Part shown: positions 1 through 8,104 of the stretch, piece after piece | Numbering within the stretch: the first letter of the stretch is position 1 | Layout: every line of letters starts with the position of its first letter | Assembly: GCF_000711715.1 (NCBI RefSeq) | Contig: NZ_JONN01000001.1 | Coordinates: forward strand, 1,364,001 to 1,428,000 | DNA: 64,000 nt | Direction: 5' to 3' | Origin: Sphingomonas astaxanthinifaciens DSM 22298 | GTDB lineage: Bacteria; Pseudomonadota; Alphaproteobacteria; Sphingomonadales; Sphingomonadaceae | The notes under the pieces: model-generated | What the model saw: only the letters and a program-made list of their open reading frames with translations | The model's database searches: none | Told to the model about the DNA's origin: nothing | Made by a program: the position numbers and the translations under genes

Positions 1-963
1 GCCCATCATGTTGCCGCGGCCGGGCTTCTGCCGGACCCGCGCCTCGATCCGCCCGTCGGCGACGGCCTGCCAGTCGACGCTGGCGGGATCGATCACGCGC
101 GCATCGGCGTCCCAGCCGGACAGCACCTCGTAATTCTTGGCCTTGAGCCAGCCGACGCCCTGGCGGAGGACGTTGGGCGCGATGTTGCTGGCGGCGAGGT
201 CGACTGGCACGTTCCAGTAAGGATTGAAGGTCACCTGCCGAAGCGTGCCCGCCATCAGCGGGGTCTTCATCTCGGGCTTCCCGACGACGACCTTCATCCG
301 GTCGACGACCTTGCCCTCGTCGATCATCATCAGCTGCTGGCTGGCGATGTCGACCAGCACGAAGCGGCCGTCGGACGGCAGCAGCCGCGCCCGGTCGAGG
401 CTGCCACGCATCGCCCGGCTCGGCTCGCCAAGGAAGCGGCTGTCCTCGGCCGCGGCGGCCTTGAGCGCGGCATGGATCGGATTGACCTCGGCGGTCCGGC
501 GGACGAGCGCGGCGAGATCGTCGCTCCGCGCCATGCCGGCGAGCACTTCGGCGGGGGTCGGGACCTTGGGCGCGAGCGCCGGGTCGGCGTAGATGACCTT
601 TGCCCCGCCCGGCCAGCGCATCGCCTGCGCGTAGAGGATGAAGGCACTGCTCATCAGCCGCTCGGCCTCCTGGGCGGCGCCGGGCGTGCCGGCCTCGGCG
701 TCGGCCAAAGCCTGCTCGATCGAGGCGGCAAGCTCGGGGCCGTCCTCGAAGCCGTCGAGCGGCGAGGTCTTGAGCGCCGCGGTCAGCGCCCCGATCGCCC
801 GGGGCGACTCGAGCCAGAGGGGCTGGCTTCGGCCGGCATAGAAGGAGGAGACCGCGGCGGCGGTGGGAAGGCTCTCGGCGCTGACGGTAGCGGCAGCGGC
901 CGGAACGGAAAGGGTCAGCGCGGCAATGGCTGCGGCAGCGCCCAGCAAGGAACGACGGAACAC
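1..963 (-). CDS. L,D-transpeptidase (YkuD type), C-terminus outside window
   Basis: Probably a periplasmic L,D-transpeptidase making 3-3 peptidoglycan cross-links. Only the first 321 codons are present; the catalytic His/Cys part lies before base 1. FRRS followed by an Ala-rich hydrophobic stretch (about residues 6-25) looks like a signal peptide. Residues about 25-180 resemble the N-terminal scaffold of YcbB-type enzymes (PLWLESPRAIGAL). YkuD-type strands start near residue 195 (LVDIASQQLMMI, VVVGKPEMKTPLM, TFNPYWNVP). GTG at 963 is chosen because a GAGG lies 11 bases upstream; an in-frame GTG at 975 overlaps that GAGG. Family assignment is firm; the exact subgroup is inference. Confidence 0.85.
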   Translation of the reverse strand, partial: MFRRSLLGAAAAIAALTLSVPAAAATVSAESLPTAAAVSSFYAGRSQPLWLESPRAIGALTAALKTSPLDGFEDGPELAASIEQALADAEAGTPGAAQEAERLMSSAFILYAQAMRWPGGAKVIYADPALAPKVPTPAEVLAGMARSDDLAALVRRTAEVNPIHAALKAAAAEDSRFLGEPSRAMRGSLDRARLLPSDGRFVLVDIASQQLMMIDEGKVVDRMKVVVGKPEMKTPLMAGTLRQVTFNPYWNVPVDLAASNIAPNVLRQGVGWLKAKNYEVLSGWDADARVIDPASVDWQAVADGRIEARVRQKPGRGNMMG

Positions 964-1023
964 GGCAAATCTCACCTCGAAAGAGGAACTTGCCGCGTTT
1001 AACGCCCGGTCAACCGTAAGGGT

Positions 1024-1533
1024 TCAATGCGTGACGCTGCCCCCGATCCAGCGCTCGAGCCGGGCCTTGAAGCCGCGGCGGGGCGGGACGAAGATCGGGG
1101 TCTCGGCGGGCTCCGGCTCGGCCTCGGGATCGTAGAGCTCGAGGTTGCGCGGCAGGCGCGGGCGGAGCGTCTCGCGGCCGCGCATTACGTCCTCGGCCAG
1201 CGCCAGCGCGCGGTGCACGTCGTTGCCGGTGAAGGGCTTGAGAAGGAGCCCCAGGGCGAGGTCGGGCATGGCGAAGCCCGGCGCTCGGCCGGTCACGAAC
1301 AGGCAGGGCACGCCGATGTCGTTCAGCCGCACCGCGACCGAGAAGCCGGTCGAACCGCGGGCGAGGTGGAGATCGACCAGCGCGAGGTCGGGCTCGTCAT
1401 GCTCGAGGATTTCGAGCGCGCTGGCGAGGTCCTCGGCAATCCCGATCACCCGGTAGCGCGGATTGTCCTCGACCAGGTAACGCAGCGTCTCGGCCAGTGG
1501 CCGTTCGTCTTCGACGATCAGGATCTTGAGCAC
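1024..1533 (-). CDS. Single-domain response regulator receiver protein
   Basis: A CheY-like receiver domain fills residues 1-120: acidic pocket VEDE (residues 7-10), phosphoacceptor Asp54 in LALVDLHLA, Thr81 in FVTGR and Lys99 in LLLKPF. A C-terminal tail of about 50 residues is Pro/Glu-rich, then basic, with no recognisable output domain. It probably acts as a phosphorelay intermediate or by protein contact. The start is GTG at 1533, preceded by a strong GGGAGGA. The gene lies downstream of the cell-wall hydrolase gene on the same strand, separated by 135 bases with two palindromes. The partner kinase is not in the window; an HPt protein is encoded at 11.7 kb, but any link is speculation. 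Confidence 0.88.
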   Translation of the reverse strand: MLKILIVEDERPLAETLRYLVEDNPRYRVIGIAEDLASALEILEHDEPDLALVDLHLARGSTGFSVAVRLNDIGVPCLFVTGRAPGFAMPDLALGLLLKPFTGNDVHRALALAEDVMRGRETLRPRLPRNLELYDPEAEPEPAETPIFVPPRRGFKARLERWIGGSVTH

Positions 1534-1620
1534 GTGGGCAATCCTCCCGGCGGCGGGGCCGCCCTGTGGATAAGATTGCCGGGCACCGGACGCCGCGCGA
1601 ATCCCGGATTCGCCACATTA

Positions 1621-1657
1621 TCGGTGAACCGAATGAAACTGACGCCAAGGCGTCAGT
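1621..1657. promoter_or_regulatory. Two adjacent short palindromes between hydrolase and response-regulator genes
   Basis: TCGGT-ga-ACCGA lies at 1621-1632. ACTGACGCC-aa-GGCGTCAGT, a perfect 9-bp dyad, lies at 1638-1657. The larger one sits 12 bases past the stop of the hydrolase gene and could be a weak terminator (read on the minus strand it is followed by TTCATT). It could equally be an operator for the response-regulator gene about 105 bases further on. With only 2 unpaired bases the loop is too tight for a typical terminator, so an operator is at least as likely. Confidence 0.45.
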
Positions 1658-1668
1658 CGTCGCCCTCG

Positions 1669-2409
1669 TTAACTGCGGGCGAAGGCCCGGTAGAAAAGGT
1701 GTGCGCCGATCTTCTCGACCATGGCGAGGCGGCGGCCCCAACTCGGCGCGACATAATCGGCGTGATACCAAAGGACGTCGGAAGGCAGCGCGTCGGCGGC
1801 CTTGCTGACCGCGATGCGGGTGATCGCCTGGGCATAGGACCAGGAAGCGCTCGAGCGGTTGACCGCGGGCATCTTGCCCGAGCGCGGATTGACGAAGCTG
1901 AACTGCCAGGGCTGCTTCACCACCTCGCACCAGCTCGCCGGGTAAAGACCCGAGGCGGCGCGGTTCATGATCACTTCGGCCACCGCGAGCTGGCCGTCAA
2001 ACGGCTCGCCCCGCGCCTCGTGATAGACGGCGATCGCGATGCACTCTTCCTGCTCGCTGAGCGCAGCGCCGTTCATTCGGGCGTACATCAGCGGCCAGAG
2101 CGAGGCGTGGGTCACGGCGGGGCGGACGTCCTGGGCGCCGGTCGGCGGAGTCAGGCCGCTCGCCGGACGCGGGGTGGCCGAGAGGATGGCGGCACGGCCC
2201 TGGGCCGCATTGACCGCAGTGGGAAGCGCCGGGGCCGCAACGCTGGTCGCGGCGATCGGGGTGGACATCGATGGTGCGGCGACGACGGCCGCGCTGGTGG
2301 TCGGCGTCGCGGCGATTGTCGCCAGCTGGGCCGAAACGGGGCTGGCACCGACCAGCAGAAACAGGGAGGCAGTCGCCGGCACGAGGCCGAGCGGCAGTCG
2401 CTTGATCAA
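1669..2409 (-). CDS. Cell wall hydrolase, SleB/Hydrolase_2 family
   Basis: Exported peptidoglycan hydrolase, probably a lytic enzyme acting in the periplasm. From TTG at 2409 the protein begins LIKRLPLGLVPATASLF and ends its signal peptide at SPVSAQ. A low-complexity Ala/Thr/Pro linker of about 80 residues follows, then the SleB-like domain over the last 130 residues. Characteristic parts are CIAIAVYHEARGE (with the likely catalytic Glu), VAEVIMNRA, QFSFVN and VLWYHADYV. An ATG at 2451 is in frame but would add 14 hydrophilic residues before the signal peptide and has GGAG only 3 bases away. TTG is therefore preferred, with moderate certainty. Confidence 0.87.
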   Translation of the reverse strand: MIKRLPLGLVPATASLFLLVGASPVSAQLATIAATPTTSAAVVAAPSMSTPIAATSVAAPALPTAVNAAQGRAAILSATPRPASGLTPPTGAQDVRPAVTHASLWPLMYARMNGAALSEQEECIAIAVYHEARGEPFDGQLAVAEVIMNRAASGLYPASWCEVVKQPWQFSFVNPRSGKMPAVNRSSASWSYAQAITRIAVSKAADALPSDVLWYHADYVAPSWGRRLAMVEKIGAHLFYRAFARS

Positions 2410-2851
2410 TGGGGTCTCTATCCTGTGCGGTCGAGGGGTCCAGCCGCCCATCTACTCCGCACTCTGGTGCGCGGCGGCTGGAGCCTTCGTCCGACTTGCC
2501 CTGGACCCGCCCTCCGCGGATCCGTCGCTCTCGTCTTGTTGGATGGCGAGATACGGAGCGTTCACCGCATGGGAACCCCGCGAGGGGTGAACGGAGCGAG
2601 TCCTGCGGTGAACGACAGGAACATTTCCCGTGCTGGGACAAGGAGTTGGACGAAGCGAGTTACCGGAACGACGAAGCGATCGGGCGCGCGGGGCGGCGAA
2701 GCTCTTACTTGCCCGGAAGTTGCGCGACTCCGCGCGTGGCCCGCGCGGGAAGCTGTGCCCCTCCCCAAGACCGTTAGACAGCTTCTTATTATTGTGCAGC
2801 CGAAGCGCGTAACCGGGAGCTTGGATCAGGTCCGGGGCGACGTGAAGGCCA
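2410..2851. other. Gene-free stretch of about 440 bases with a folded element
   Basis: No credible coding frame is seen; the short frames lack homologous-looking sequence and ribosome sites. The stretch contains the nested stem at 2559-2614, a direct repeat gacgaagcga at 2649-2658 and 2670-2679, and near its end (2823-2843) a truncated copy of the ggatcaggtccgggg repeat that is complete at 5053-5126. On the minus strand it is the upstream region of the cell-wall hydrolase gene, so part of it may be a long 5' leader. Confidence 0.6.
2559..2614. other. Nested inverted repeat; possible structured RNA or leader element
   Basis: CGTTCACCGCA (2559-2569) pairs perfectly with TGCGGTGAACG (2604-2614), an 11-bp stem. 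Inside it, ACCCC-GCGA-GGGGT (2575-2588) forms a second stem closed by a GNRA-type tetraloop when read on the plus strand. A further GGTGAACGGAGCG (2586-2598) partly repeats the arm sequence. It lies about 150 bases upstream of the hydrolase start and about 290 bases past the typA stop. There is no T-run, so it is not a classical terminator. Transcription is unproven. Confidence 0.5.
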
Positions 2852-2892
2852 TTAAAAAACCTCCCCGCCGGATGTCGACGAGGAGGTTCTTG
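2852..2892 (-). terminator. Rho-independent terminator of typA
   Basis: Read on the minus strand just after the typA stop: AACCTCCTCG, an 11-base loop, then CGGGGAGGTT followed by TTTTTAAT. This is a 10-bp stem with one G-U pair and a clear T-run (A-run at 2854-2859 on the plus strand). Confidence 0.85.
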
Positions 2893-2897
2893 CTAAA

Positions 2898-4730
2898 TCA
2901 GGCCGCTTCGCTCTTGCGGCTCTGGCGCTTGCGCTCGTGCGGATCGAGGAAGCGCTTGCGCAGGCGGATGACCTTAGGGGTCACCTCGACCAGCTCGTCG
3001 TCCTGGATGTAGGCAATCGCCTGCTCGAGCGTCATCTTGCGCGGCGGGGTCAGGCGGATGCCCTCGTCCTTGCCGCTGGCGCGGAAGTTGGTGAGCTGCT
3101 TGGCCTTCAAGGGGTTGACCTCAAGGTCCTGCGGCTTGGCATTCTCGCCGATGATCATGCCCTCGTAGAGGTCATCATTGGGCGAGATGAACATGATACC
3201 GCGATCTTCGAGCGCGTTCAGGGCGTAGGCCTGCGCCTTGCCCTTCTCCATCGAGATCAGGACGCCGTTCTGGCGACCCGTGATGACGCCCTTGTGGGGG
3301 CCATATTTCTCGAACAGGCGGTTCATGATGCCGGTACCGCGCGTGTCCGACAGGAACTCGCCGTGGTAGCCGATCAGCCCGCGCGAGGGCGCGCTGAAGG
3401 TCAGGCGGGTCTTGCCGGCGCCCGAGGGACGCATGTCGGTCATCTCGGCCTTGCGCTGGCTCATCTTCTCGACGACCGTGCCGCTGTATTCGTCGTCGAC
3501 ATCGATCACGACGGTCTCATACGGCTCCTCGCGGCCGTTCGGGCCATCCTGGAACAGCACGCGCGGACGGCTGATCGACAGCTCGAAGCCCTCGCGGCGC
3601 AGGGTCTCGATGAGCACGCCGAGCTGGAGCTCGCCGCGACCGGCGACTTCATAGCTGTCGTTGTCGTGCGCGACGGTGACGCGGATCGCGACATTGGTCT
3701 CGGCCTCGCGCTCGAGGCGCTCGCGGATGACGCGGCTCTGGACCTTGTCGCCATCGCGGCCGGCATAGGGGCTGTCGTTGACCGCAAAGCTCATGGCGAG
3801 CGTCGGCGGATCGATCGGGCGGGCCTTGATCGGGGTGGTGACCGACGGTGTCGCGATGGTGTTCGAGACGGTCGCGTTCATCAGGCCGGCGATGGCGATG
3901 ATGTCACCCGCCTGCGCCTGCTCGACCGGAACGCGCTCGAGGCCGTGGAAGGCGAAGATCTTGGTCGCGCGACCTTCCTCGACCTTGTGGCCATCGACGT
4001 CGAGCGCCCGGATCGGCTGGTTGATGTGGAGCGTGCCCGATTCGACGCGGCCGGTGAGGATTCGCCCGAGGAACGGATCGCGGTCGAGCAGGGTGGCGAG
4101 CATCTTGAACTCGCCGTGGATCGGCAGGCCGGGGGCGGGCACGTGGCTGACGATGGTCTCGAACAGCGGCGTCAGGTCGCCGTCGCGAACCGTGTCCTCC
4201 CGCCCGGCATAGCCGTTGCGGCCCGACGCATAGAGCACCGGGAAATCGAGCTGCTCGTCATTGGCGTCGAGGCTGAGGAACAGGTCGAAGCATTCGTCGA
4301 GCACTTCGGCCGGACGCGCGTCGGGGCGGTCGATCTTGTTGACGACGACGATCGGCCTGAGGCCGAGGCCGAGCGCCTTGCCGGTGACGAACTTGGTCTG
4401 CGGCATCGGGCCTTCGGCGGCGTCGACCAGCAGGATCACGCCGTCGACCATCGAGAGGATGCGCTCGACCTCGGCGCCGAAGTCGGCGTGGCCCGGCGTG
4501 TCGACGATGTTGATTCGGGTCGCAGTGCCTTCCGCATCGGCCCACTCGACCGAGGTGCACTTGGCGAGAATGGTGATCCCGCGTTCCTTTTCGAGGTCGT
4601 TCGAATCCATCGCGCGCTCTTCGACGCGCTGGTTGTCACGGAAGGTGCCGGACTGGCGGAAGAGCTGATCGACGAGGGTCGTCTTGCCATGATCGACGTG
4701 GGCGATGATCGCCACGTTGCGGAGTTCCAT
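2898..4730 (-). CDS. typA: Translational GTPase TypA/BipA
   Basis: Ribosome-associated GTPase of the EF-G superfamily, involved in ribosome assembly and stress adaptation. The G domain is complete: [10 protein letters not shown] (P-loop), DTPGHADFG and NKIDRP. It is followed by the EF-Tu-like domain 2, an EF-G-like domain ([10 protein letters not shown]) and the TypA C-terminal domain ([13 protein letters not shown]). At 610 residues it has normal family length. ATG at 4730 (MELRNVAII) is chosen, with AAGGA 8 bases upstream; a frame continues 19 codons further upstream but lacks family similarity. It is divergent from the small gene at 4808 and ends in a strong terminator. Confidence 0.97.
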   Translation of the reverse strand: MELRNVAIIAHVDHGKTTLVDQLFRQSGTFRDNQRVEERAMDSNDLEKERGITILAKCTSVEWADAEGTATRINIVDTPGHADFGAEVERILSMVDGVILLVDAAEGPMPQTKFVTGKALGLGLRPIVVVNKIDRPDARPAEVLDECFDLFLSLDANDEQLDFPVLYASGRNGYAGREDTVRDGDLTPLFETIVSHVPAPGLPIHGEFKMLATLLDRDPFLGRILTGRVESGTLHINQPIRALDVDGHKVEEGRATKIFAFHGLERVPVEQAQAGDIIAIAGLMNATVSNTIATPSVTTPIKARPIDPPTLAMSFAVNDSPYAGRDGDKVQSRVIRERLEREAETNVAIRVTVAHDNDSYEVAGRGELQLGVLIETLRREGFELSISRPRVLFQDGPNGREEPYETVVIDVDDEYSGTVVEKMSQRKAEMTDMRPSGAGKTRLTFSAPSRGLIGYHGEFLSDTRGTGIMNRLFEKYGPHKGVITGRQNGVLISMEKGKAQAYALNALEDRGIMFISPNDDLYEGMIIGENAKPQDLEVNPLKAKQLTNFRASGKDEGIRLTPPRKMTLEQAIAYIQDDELVEVTPKVIRLRKRFLDPHERKRQSRKSEAA

Positions 4731-4807
4731 CGGTTTTCCTTGGGAGAGGTTCGCCGCGCCCTTAGTCGAATTGGTGCGTTGCAGCAATGGGAAGCAGGAG
4801 AAATGCC

Positions 4808-5041
4808 ATGCCGCAGGGTGACAAGGGGGCCTATACCGACAAGCAGCGGCGCAAGGCGCGCGACATCGAGAAGAGCTACGAGGACCGCGGGGTGCCGGCC
4901 AGGGAGGCCGAGCGGCGGGCTTGGGCGACGGTCAACAAGCAGGACGGCGGGGGCAGGGAATCGGGCTCGGGCCGATCGCGCGACCGGTCGGCGGCGGCGA
5001 AGAAGGGCTGGGAGACGCGGCGGAAGAAGGCAAAGGGGTAG
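4808..5041 (+). CDS. Small basic conserved protein, often annotated as plasmid stabilization protein
   Basis: A 77-residue hydrophilic, highly charged protein with no signal peptide or membrane segment. The segment EKSYEDRGVPAREAERRAW and a Gly/Ser/Arg/Lys-rich tail match a widespread family of unknown function that databases often call 'plasmid stabilization protein'. Nothing in the sequence supports a toxin or partition role. ATG at 4808 is chosen (MPQGDKG), with GCAGGAG 6 bases upstream. An out-of-frame ATG lies 5 bases earlier. The gene stands alone, divergent from typA. Confidence 0.75.
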   Translation: MPQGDKGAYTDKQRRKARDIEKSYEDRGVPAREAERRAWATVNKQDGGGRESGSGRSRDRSAAAKKGWETRRKKAKG

Positions 5042-5052
5042 TCCTTGTTCGC

Positions 5053-5126
5053 CATGCCGGACTTGACCCGGCATCCGCCATCTTCTCCAGAAGGCGGACG
5101 GACCCCGGATCAGGTCCGGGGTGACG
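5053..5126. repeat. Dispersed palindromic repeat, family B
   Basis: Three small inverted repeats in a row: ATGCCGG..CCGGCAT (about 5054-5073), CCGCC..GGCGG (about 5075-5096) and ACCCCGGA..TCCGGGGT (about 5102-5122). The layout resembles the non-coding 'accccggatcaggtccggggt' repeats scattered through sphingomonad genomes. It fills the whole gap between the small basic gene and the MFS gene, ending 4 bases before the latter's TTG. A truncated relative lies at 2823-2843. Confidence 0.75.
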
Positions 5127-5130
5127 GAGA

Positions 5131-6324
5131 TTGAGGTTGGCTTCACGACATTCCCGCCCCGCCCTTCCCCGCTCGGTCTGGGTGCTGGGGTTCGTCAGCC
5201 TGTTCATGGACCTGTCGAGCGAGATCATTCACGCGCTGCTGCCGCTGTTCATCACGGTGACGCTGGGCGCGAGCGTGGCGGTGCTGGGCGCGATCGACGG
5301 GGTGTCCGAGGCGACCGCGAGTTTCGCCAAGCTCGCCGGCGGGCGGCTGTCGGACCGGCAGCAGAAGCGCAAGCCGTGGATCCTCGCCGGCTATGGCCTT
5401 GCCGCGGTGACCAAGCCGCTGATGGCGCTGGCGACGGGGCCGTGGACGGTGCTCGGCGCACGGCTGGTCGACCGCACCGCCAAGGGCCTGCGCGGGGCGC
5501 CGCGCGACGCGCTGATCGCCGACGATACGCCCGCCGACCAGCGCGGCGCGGCTTATGGCCTGAGGCAGAGCCTCGACACCATCGGTGCGCTGCTGGCGCC
5601 GATCGCCGCGGCGGTGCTGATGGTCGTGCTGGCCGGCGACATCCGCAGCATCTTCTGGATCGCGGTGGTCCCGGCCTTCGTCTCGGTGGCGATCATCATC
5701 CTCTACCTGCGCGAGCCCGAGCGGCGCTCGGGCGAGGCGAAGCCGCAGCCGCTGCTGAGCGGATTCCGCGAGGTCGACAAGGATTGCCGGCGGATCATCC
5801 TCGTCGCCTTCCTGTTCACGCTCGCCCGGTTCTCGGAGAGCTTCCTCGTCCTCAAGGGCGCGGAAGCCGGGCTCAGCCTCGCCACCGCGCCGCTGGTGCT
5901 CGCGGTGTTCAACCTCTCCTACGTCCTCCTGTCCTATCCTGCGGGTGCGCTCGGCGACCGGCGCGATCCCCGGCTGATCCTGAGCGCGGGAATCGCGCTG
6001 CTGATCGTCGGCAATCTGGTGCTGGCGAATTCGACCGGGCTGGTCGGGCTGGTGATCGGCGTGTCGCTGTGGGGGGCGCATATGGCGCTGACCCAAGGTT
6101 TGTTCGGGAAACTGGTGGCGGATGCGGCGCCGGCGCATCTGCGCGCGACGACCTTCGGCCTGTTCCATGTCGCGACCGGCTTCGGGCTGCTGCTGGCAAG
6201 CCTTGGCGGAGGGATGCTGTGGGACCGCGACGGGCCGGCCGCGACCTTCCTGGCGAGCGCGGCCATCGCGGCCGCCGCCGGCGTGATGCTGTGGCTGCTG
6301 CCGAAACCCGCCCCGATTAGTTGA
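5131..6324 (+). CDS. MFS transporter
   Basis: Inner-membrane major facilitator protein of 397 residues with about 12 hydrophobic segments and the signature loop GGRLSDRQQKRKPW between helices 2 and 3 (residues about 69-82). A second motif, DRTAKGLRGAPRDALIAD, follows near residue 115. These sequences resemble MFS proteins with a conserved 'RTGKGLRGAPRDALIAD' element whose substrate is unknown. TTG at 5131 is the only start that keeps the first helix (SVWVLGFVSLFMDLSSEI) fully intact with an N-tail. The ribosome site would lie inside the repeat (GACGGAGA). The 3' end overlaps usg by 8 bases, convergently. Confidence 0.85.
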   Translation: MRLASRHSRPALPRSVWVLGFVSLFMDLSSEIIHALLPLFITVTLGASVAVLGAIDGVSEATASFAKLAGGRLSDRQQKRKPWILAGYGLAAVTKPLMALATGPWTVLGARLVDRTAKGLRGAPRDALIADDTPADQRGAAYGLRQSLDTIGALLAPIAAAVLMVVLAGDIRSIFWIAVVPAFVSVAIIILYLREPERRSGEAKPQPLLSGFREVDKDCRRIILVAFLFTLARFSESFLVLKGAEAGLSLATAPLVLAVFNLSYVLLSYPAGALGDRRDPRLILSAGIALLIVGNLVLANSTGLVGLVIGVSLWGAHMALTQGLFGKLVADAAPAHLRATTFGLFHVATGFGLLLASLGGGMLWDRDGPAATFLASAAIAAAAGVMLWLLPKPAPIS

Positions 6325-6598
6325 TCAGCCACTCGGTCGCGACGTTGCGCCATTCCTGCGGGCCGATCAGCTGGCGATGGTTGAGGCGGATCGAATGCAG
6401 GGTGGCCTCGATCTCGCGCCGCCAGTGATCGAGGAAATGGTGAAGCGCCGGAAAGCCTGGCGCGACGTCGTGATGCTGGAAGGAGAAGAGCTGGAGCAGG
6501 CTCGGATGGTCCGGAAGATAATAATGGACCTCGACCAGGCTCAGTCCATAGCCTTCGAGCTGAAGCTGCAGTTCCGGGGTGACCAGACCCTTGACCAT
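6317..6598 (-). CDS. Usg family protein
   Basis: A 93-residue protein matching the Usg-like family of alphaproteobacteria, named after a gene found near trp genes; its function is unknown. Family hallmarks are the N-terminal LEGYGLSLVEVHYYLPDHP, then LLQLFSFQHHDVAPGFP and LHSIRLNHRQLIGPQEW. There is no signal peptide or membrane span. No trp gene is nearby here. The start at 6598 is preceded by GAGGAGCG. Confidence 0.88.
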   Translation of the reverse strand: MVKGLVTPELQLQLEGYGLSLVEVHYYLPDHPSLLQLFSFQHHDVAPGFPALHHFLDHWRREIEATLHSIRLNHRQLIGPQEWRNVATEWLIN

Positions 6599-6705
6599 AT
6601 GCGCTCCTCGTCTGCCGATCTCCTTAGGCCACCATTGGTTGCGTTTCCGTTCCCAGCGTCAAGCGGGCGCGCTATGAGGGTGAAATCTTCAAGGGGGAGA
6701 TGATC

Positions 6706-7140
6706 ATGGCAGAGGCAAATTATGCGCCCCAGCCGCTCAAGGGCTGGTACTGGCTGGGCGCGATCGCGACGCTCGCCTTCATGGTGATCGGCGTGCTCGG
6801 CTATCTGGCGACGGTGACCGCCGATCCGGCGAGCGTGCCGGCCGACCAGCAGGCGCTGATGGCGGCGATGCCCAAGTGGCAGACGGCGGTCTATGCGATC
6901 GCGGTCTGGTCGGGGCTGGTGGGTGCGATCGGGCTGCTCCTGCGCCGCCGCTTCGCCGTGCCGCTGCTGCTCCTGTCGCTGATCGGCGCGGTCGGGACCT
7001 TCCTGCCCTTCGCCATCGTGCCGCGGGTCCGCGAGCTGGCGACCGAATCGAACGGGGTCGCCGCGGTGATCGTCGTCGGCCTGTGCTGGACGAGCTTCTG
7101 GTTCGCCCGCCATTCGGCGCAGCGGGGCTGGCTGCGTTGA
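6706..7140 (+). CDS. Four-helix membrane protein of unknown function
   Basis: A 144-residue protein with four predicted membrane segments: about residues 14-36 ([19 protein letters not shown]), 58-80 ([17 protein letters not shown]), 84-106 ([20 protein letters not shown]) and 120-138. It looks like small proteins sometimes labelled 'sugar transporter', but no transport motif is visible. ATG at 6706 is preferred: AGGGGGAG ends 6 bases before it, whereas the ATG at 6700 abuts the ribosome site. The TGA overlaps the TTG start of panB, so the two are translationally coupled. Confidence 0.75.
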   Translation: MAEANYAPQPLKGWYWLGAIATLAFMVIGVLGYLATVTADPASVPADQQALMAAMPKWQTAVYAIAVWSGLVGAIGLLLRRRFAVPLLLLSLIGAVGTFLPFAIVPRVRELATESNGVAAVIVVGLCWTSFWFARHSAQRGWLR

Positions 7141-8006
7141 GCACCTTCACCATCGACACCGCGACCAGCCGCGCGACCCCGACCCCGGTCCCGGGCAAAA
7201 GGATGACCGTGCCCGGGCTCAAGGGGCGCAAGGTCGACGGGCGCACCGAGCAGCCGATCGTGATGCTGACCGCCTACACGATGCGGATGGCGCAGTTGCT
7301 CGACCCGCATTGCGAGATGCTGCTGGTCGGCGACAGCCTGGGGCAGGTGATCTACGGCCTGCCCTCGACCGTCCCGGTGACCCTCGAGATGATGTGCAAT
7401 CACGGCGCGGCGGTGGTGCGCGGGAGCTGGCACGCGCTGGTCGCGGTCGACATGCCGTTCGGCTCCTACGAGGCGAGTCCCGAAGCCGCCTTCGCCAGTG
7501 CGGCGCGGGTGATGAAGGAGACGGGCTGCGCGGCGGTCAAGCTCGAGGGCGGGGAAGCGATGGCACCGACCATCCGCTTCCTGACCGAGCGCGGGATCCC
7601 GGTGATCGGCCATGTCGGGCTCACCCCCCAGGCGGTGAATGCGCTCGGCGGCTATGGCGCGCGCGGACGGAGCGAGGCGGAGGCCGCCAAGATCCGCGCC
7701 GACGCGATCGCGGTCGCCGAGGCGGGCGCCTTTAGCGTGGTGCTCGAGGGTGTGATGGAAAGCCTTGCGACTGACATCACCCGCGCCGTCCCCGTCCCCA
7801 CCATCGGGATCGGCGCCTCGGCCGAGTGCGACGGGCAGGTGCTGGTGACCGAGGACATGCTCGGCCTGTTCGAGCGCACGCCGCGGTTCGTGAAGCGCTA
7901 CGACGACCTTGCCAGCCGGATCGGCGCGGCGGTCGCCGACTATGCCGGCGAGGTCCGGGCGCGCAGCTTCCCGACCGCCGACCAGACCTACCGGCCCAAA
8001 GCCTAG
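7137..8006 (+). CDS. panB: 3-methyl-2-oxobutanoate hydroxymethyltransferase
   Basis: First committed enzyme of pantothenate (CoA) synthesis: transfers a hydroxymethyl group from methylene-THF to alpha-ketoisovalerate in the cytosol. Family motifs are present: [30 protein letters not shown] (metal-binding Asp), [19 protein letters not shown] and [11 protein letters not shown]. The start is TTG at 7137, overlapping the upstream stop as TTGA and giving [12 protein letters not shown]; an ATG at 7203 is an alternative that would remove 22 residues. At 289 residues it is slightly longer than E. coli PanB because of this N-terminal extension. Confidence 0.95.
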   Translation: MSTFTIDTATSRATPTPVPGKRMTVPGLKGRKVDGRTEQPIVMLTAYTMRMAQLLDPHCEMLLVGDSLGQVIYGLPSTVPVTLEMMCNHGAAVVRGSWHALVAVDMPFGSYEASPEAAFASAARVMKETGCAAVKLEGGEAMAPTIRFLTERGIPVIGHVGLTPQAVNALGGYGARGRSEAEAAKIRADAIAVAEAGAFSVVLEGVMESLATDITRAVPVPTIGIGASAECDGQVLVTEDMLGLFERTPRFVKRYDDLASRIGAAVADYAGEVRARSFPTADQTYRPKA

Positions 8007-8104
8007 CCGCTCTCTTCAAAACCGGTTAGGACGCCGCCCACTCAAGCTTCCGTTCATCTGAGCCCGGCGATTGACCGGCGCGATTTACCGACGAGGAAAA
8101 TTTC

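Noticed and set aside
2559..2620. Cobalamin-type riboswitch
   Set aside because: GGGAA and GGTGAA words are present, but the B12-box and the rest of the core are missing, and no B12 gene is downstream.
2610..2622. GTTC..GTTC (minus strand) as an alphaproteobacterial LexA box
   Set aside because: Spacer is 5 bases instead of 7, and it overlaps the inverted repeat arms.
2562..2768. Small minus-strand frame of 68 codons upstream of the hydrolase gene
   Set aside because: Arg/Ala-rich with no ribosome site, overlapping the nested stem-loop; more likely non-coding.
4731..4807. TTGCTG-N17-TAAGGG on the minus strand as typA promoter
   Set aside because: The -10 matches poorly (TAAGGG), and such matches are expected by chance, so it was not listed as a feature.
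2937..5066. 709-codon open frame opposite typA
   Set aside because: Antisense shadow of typA; no ribosome site, no recognisable sequence.
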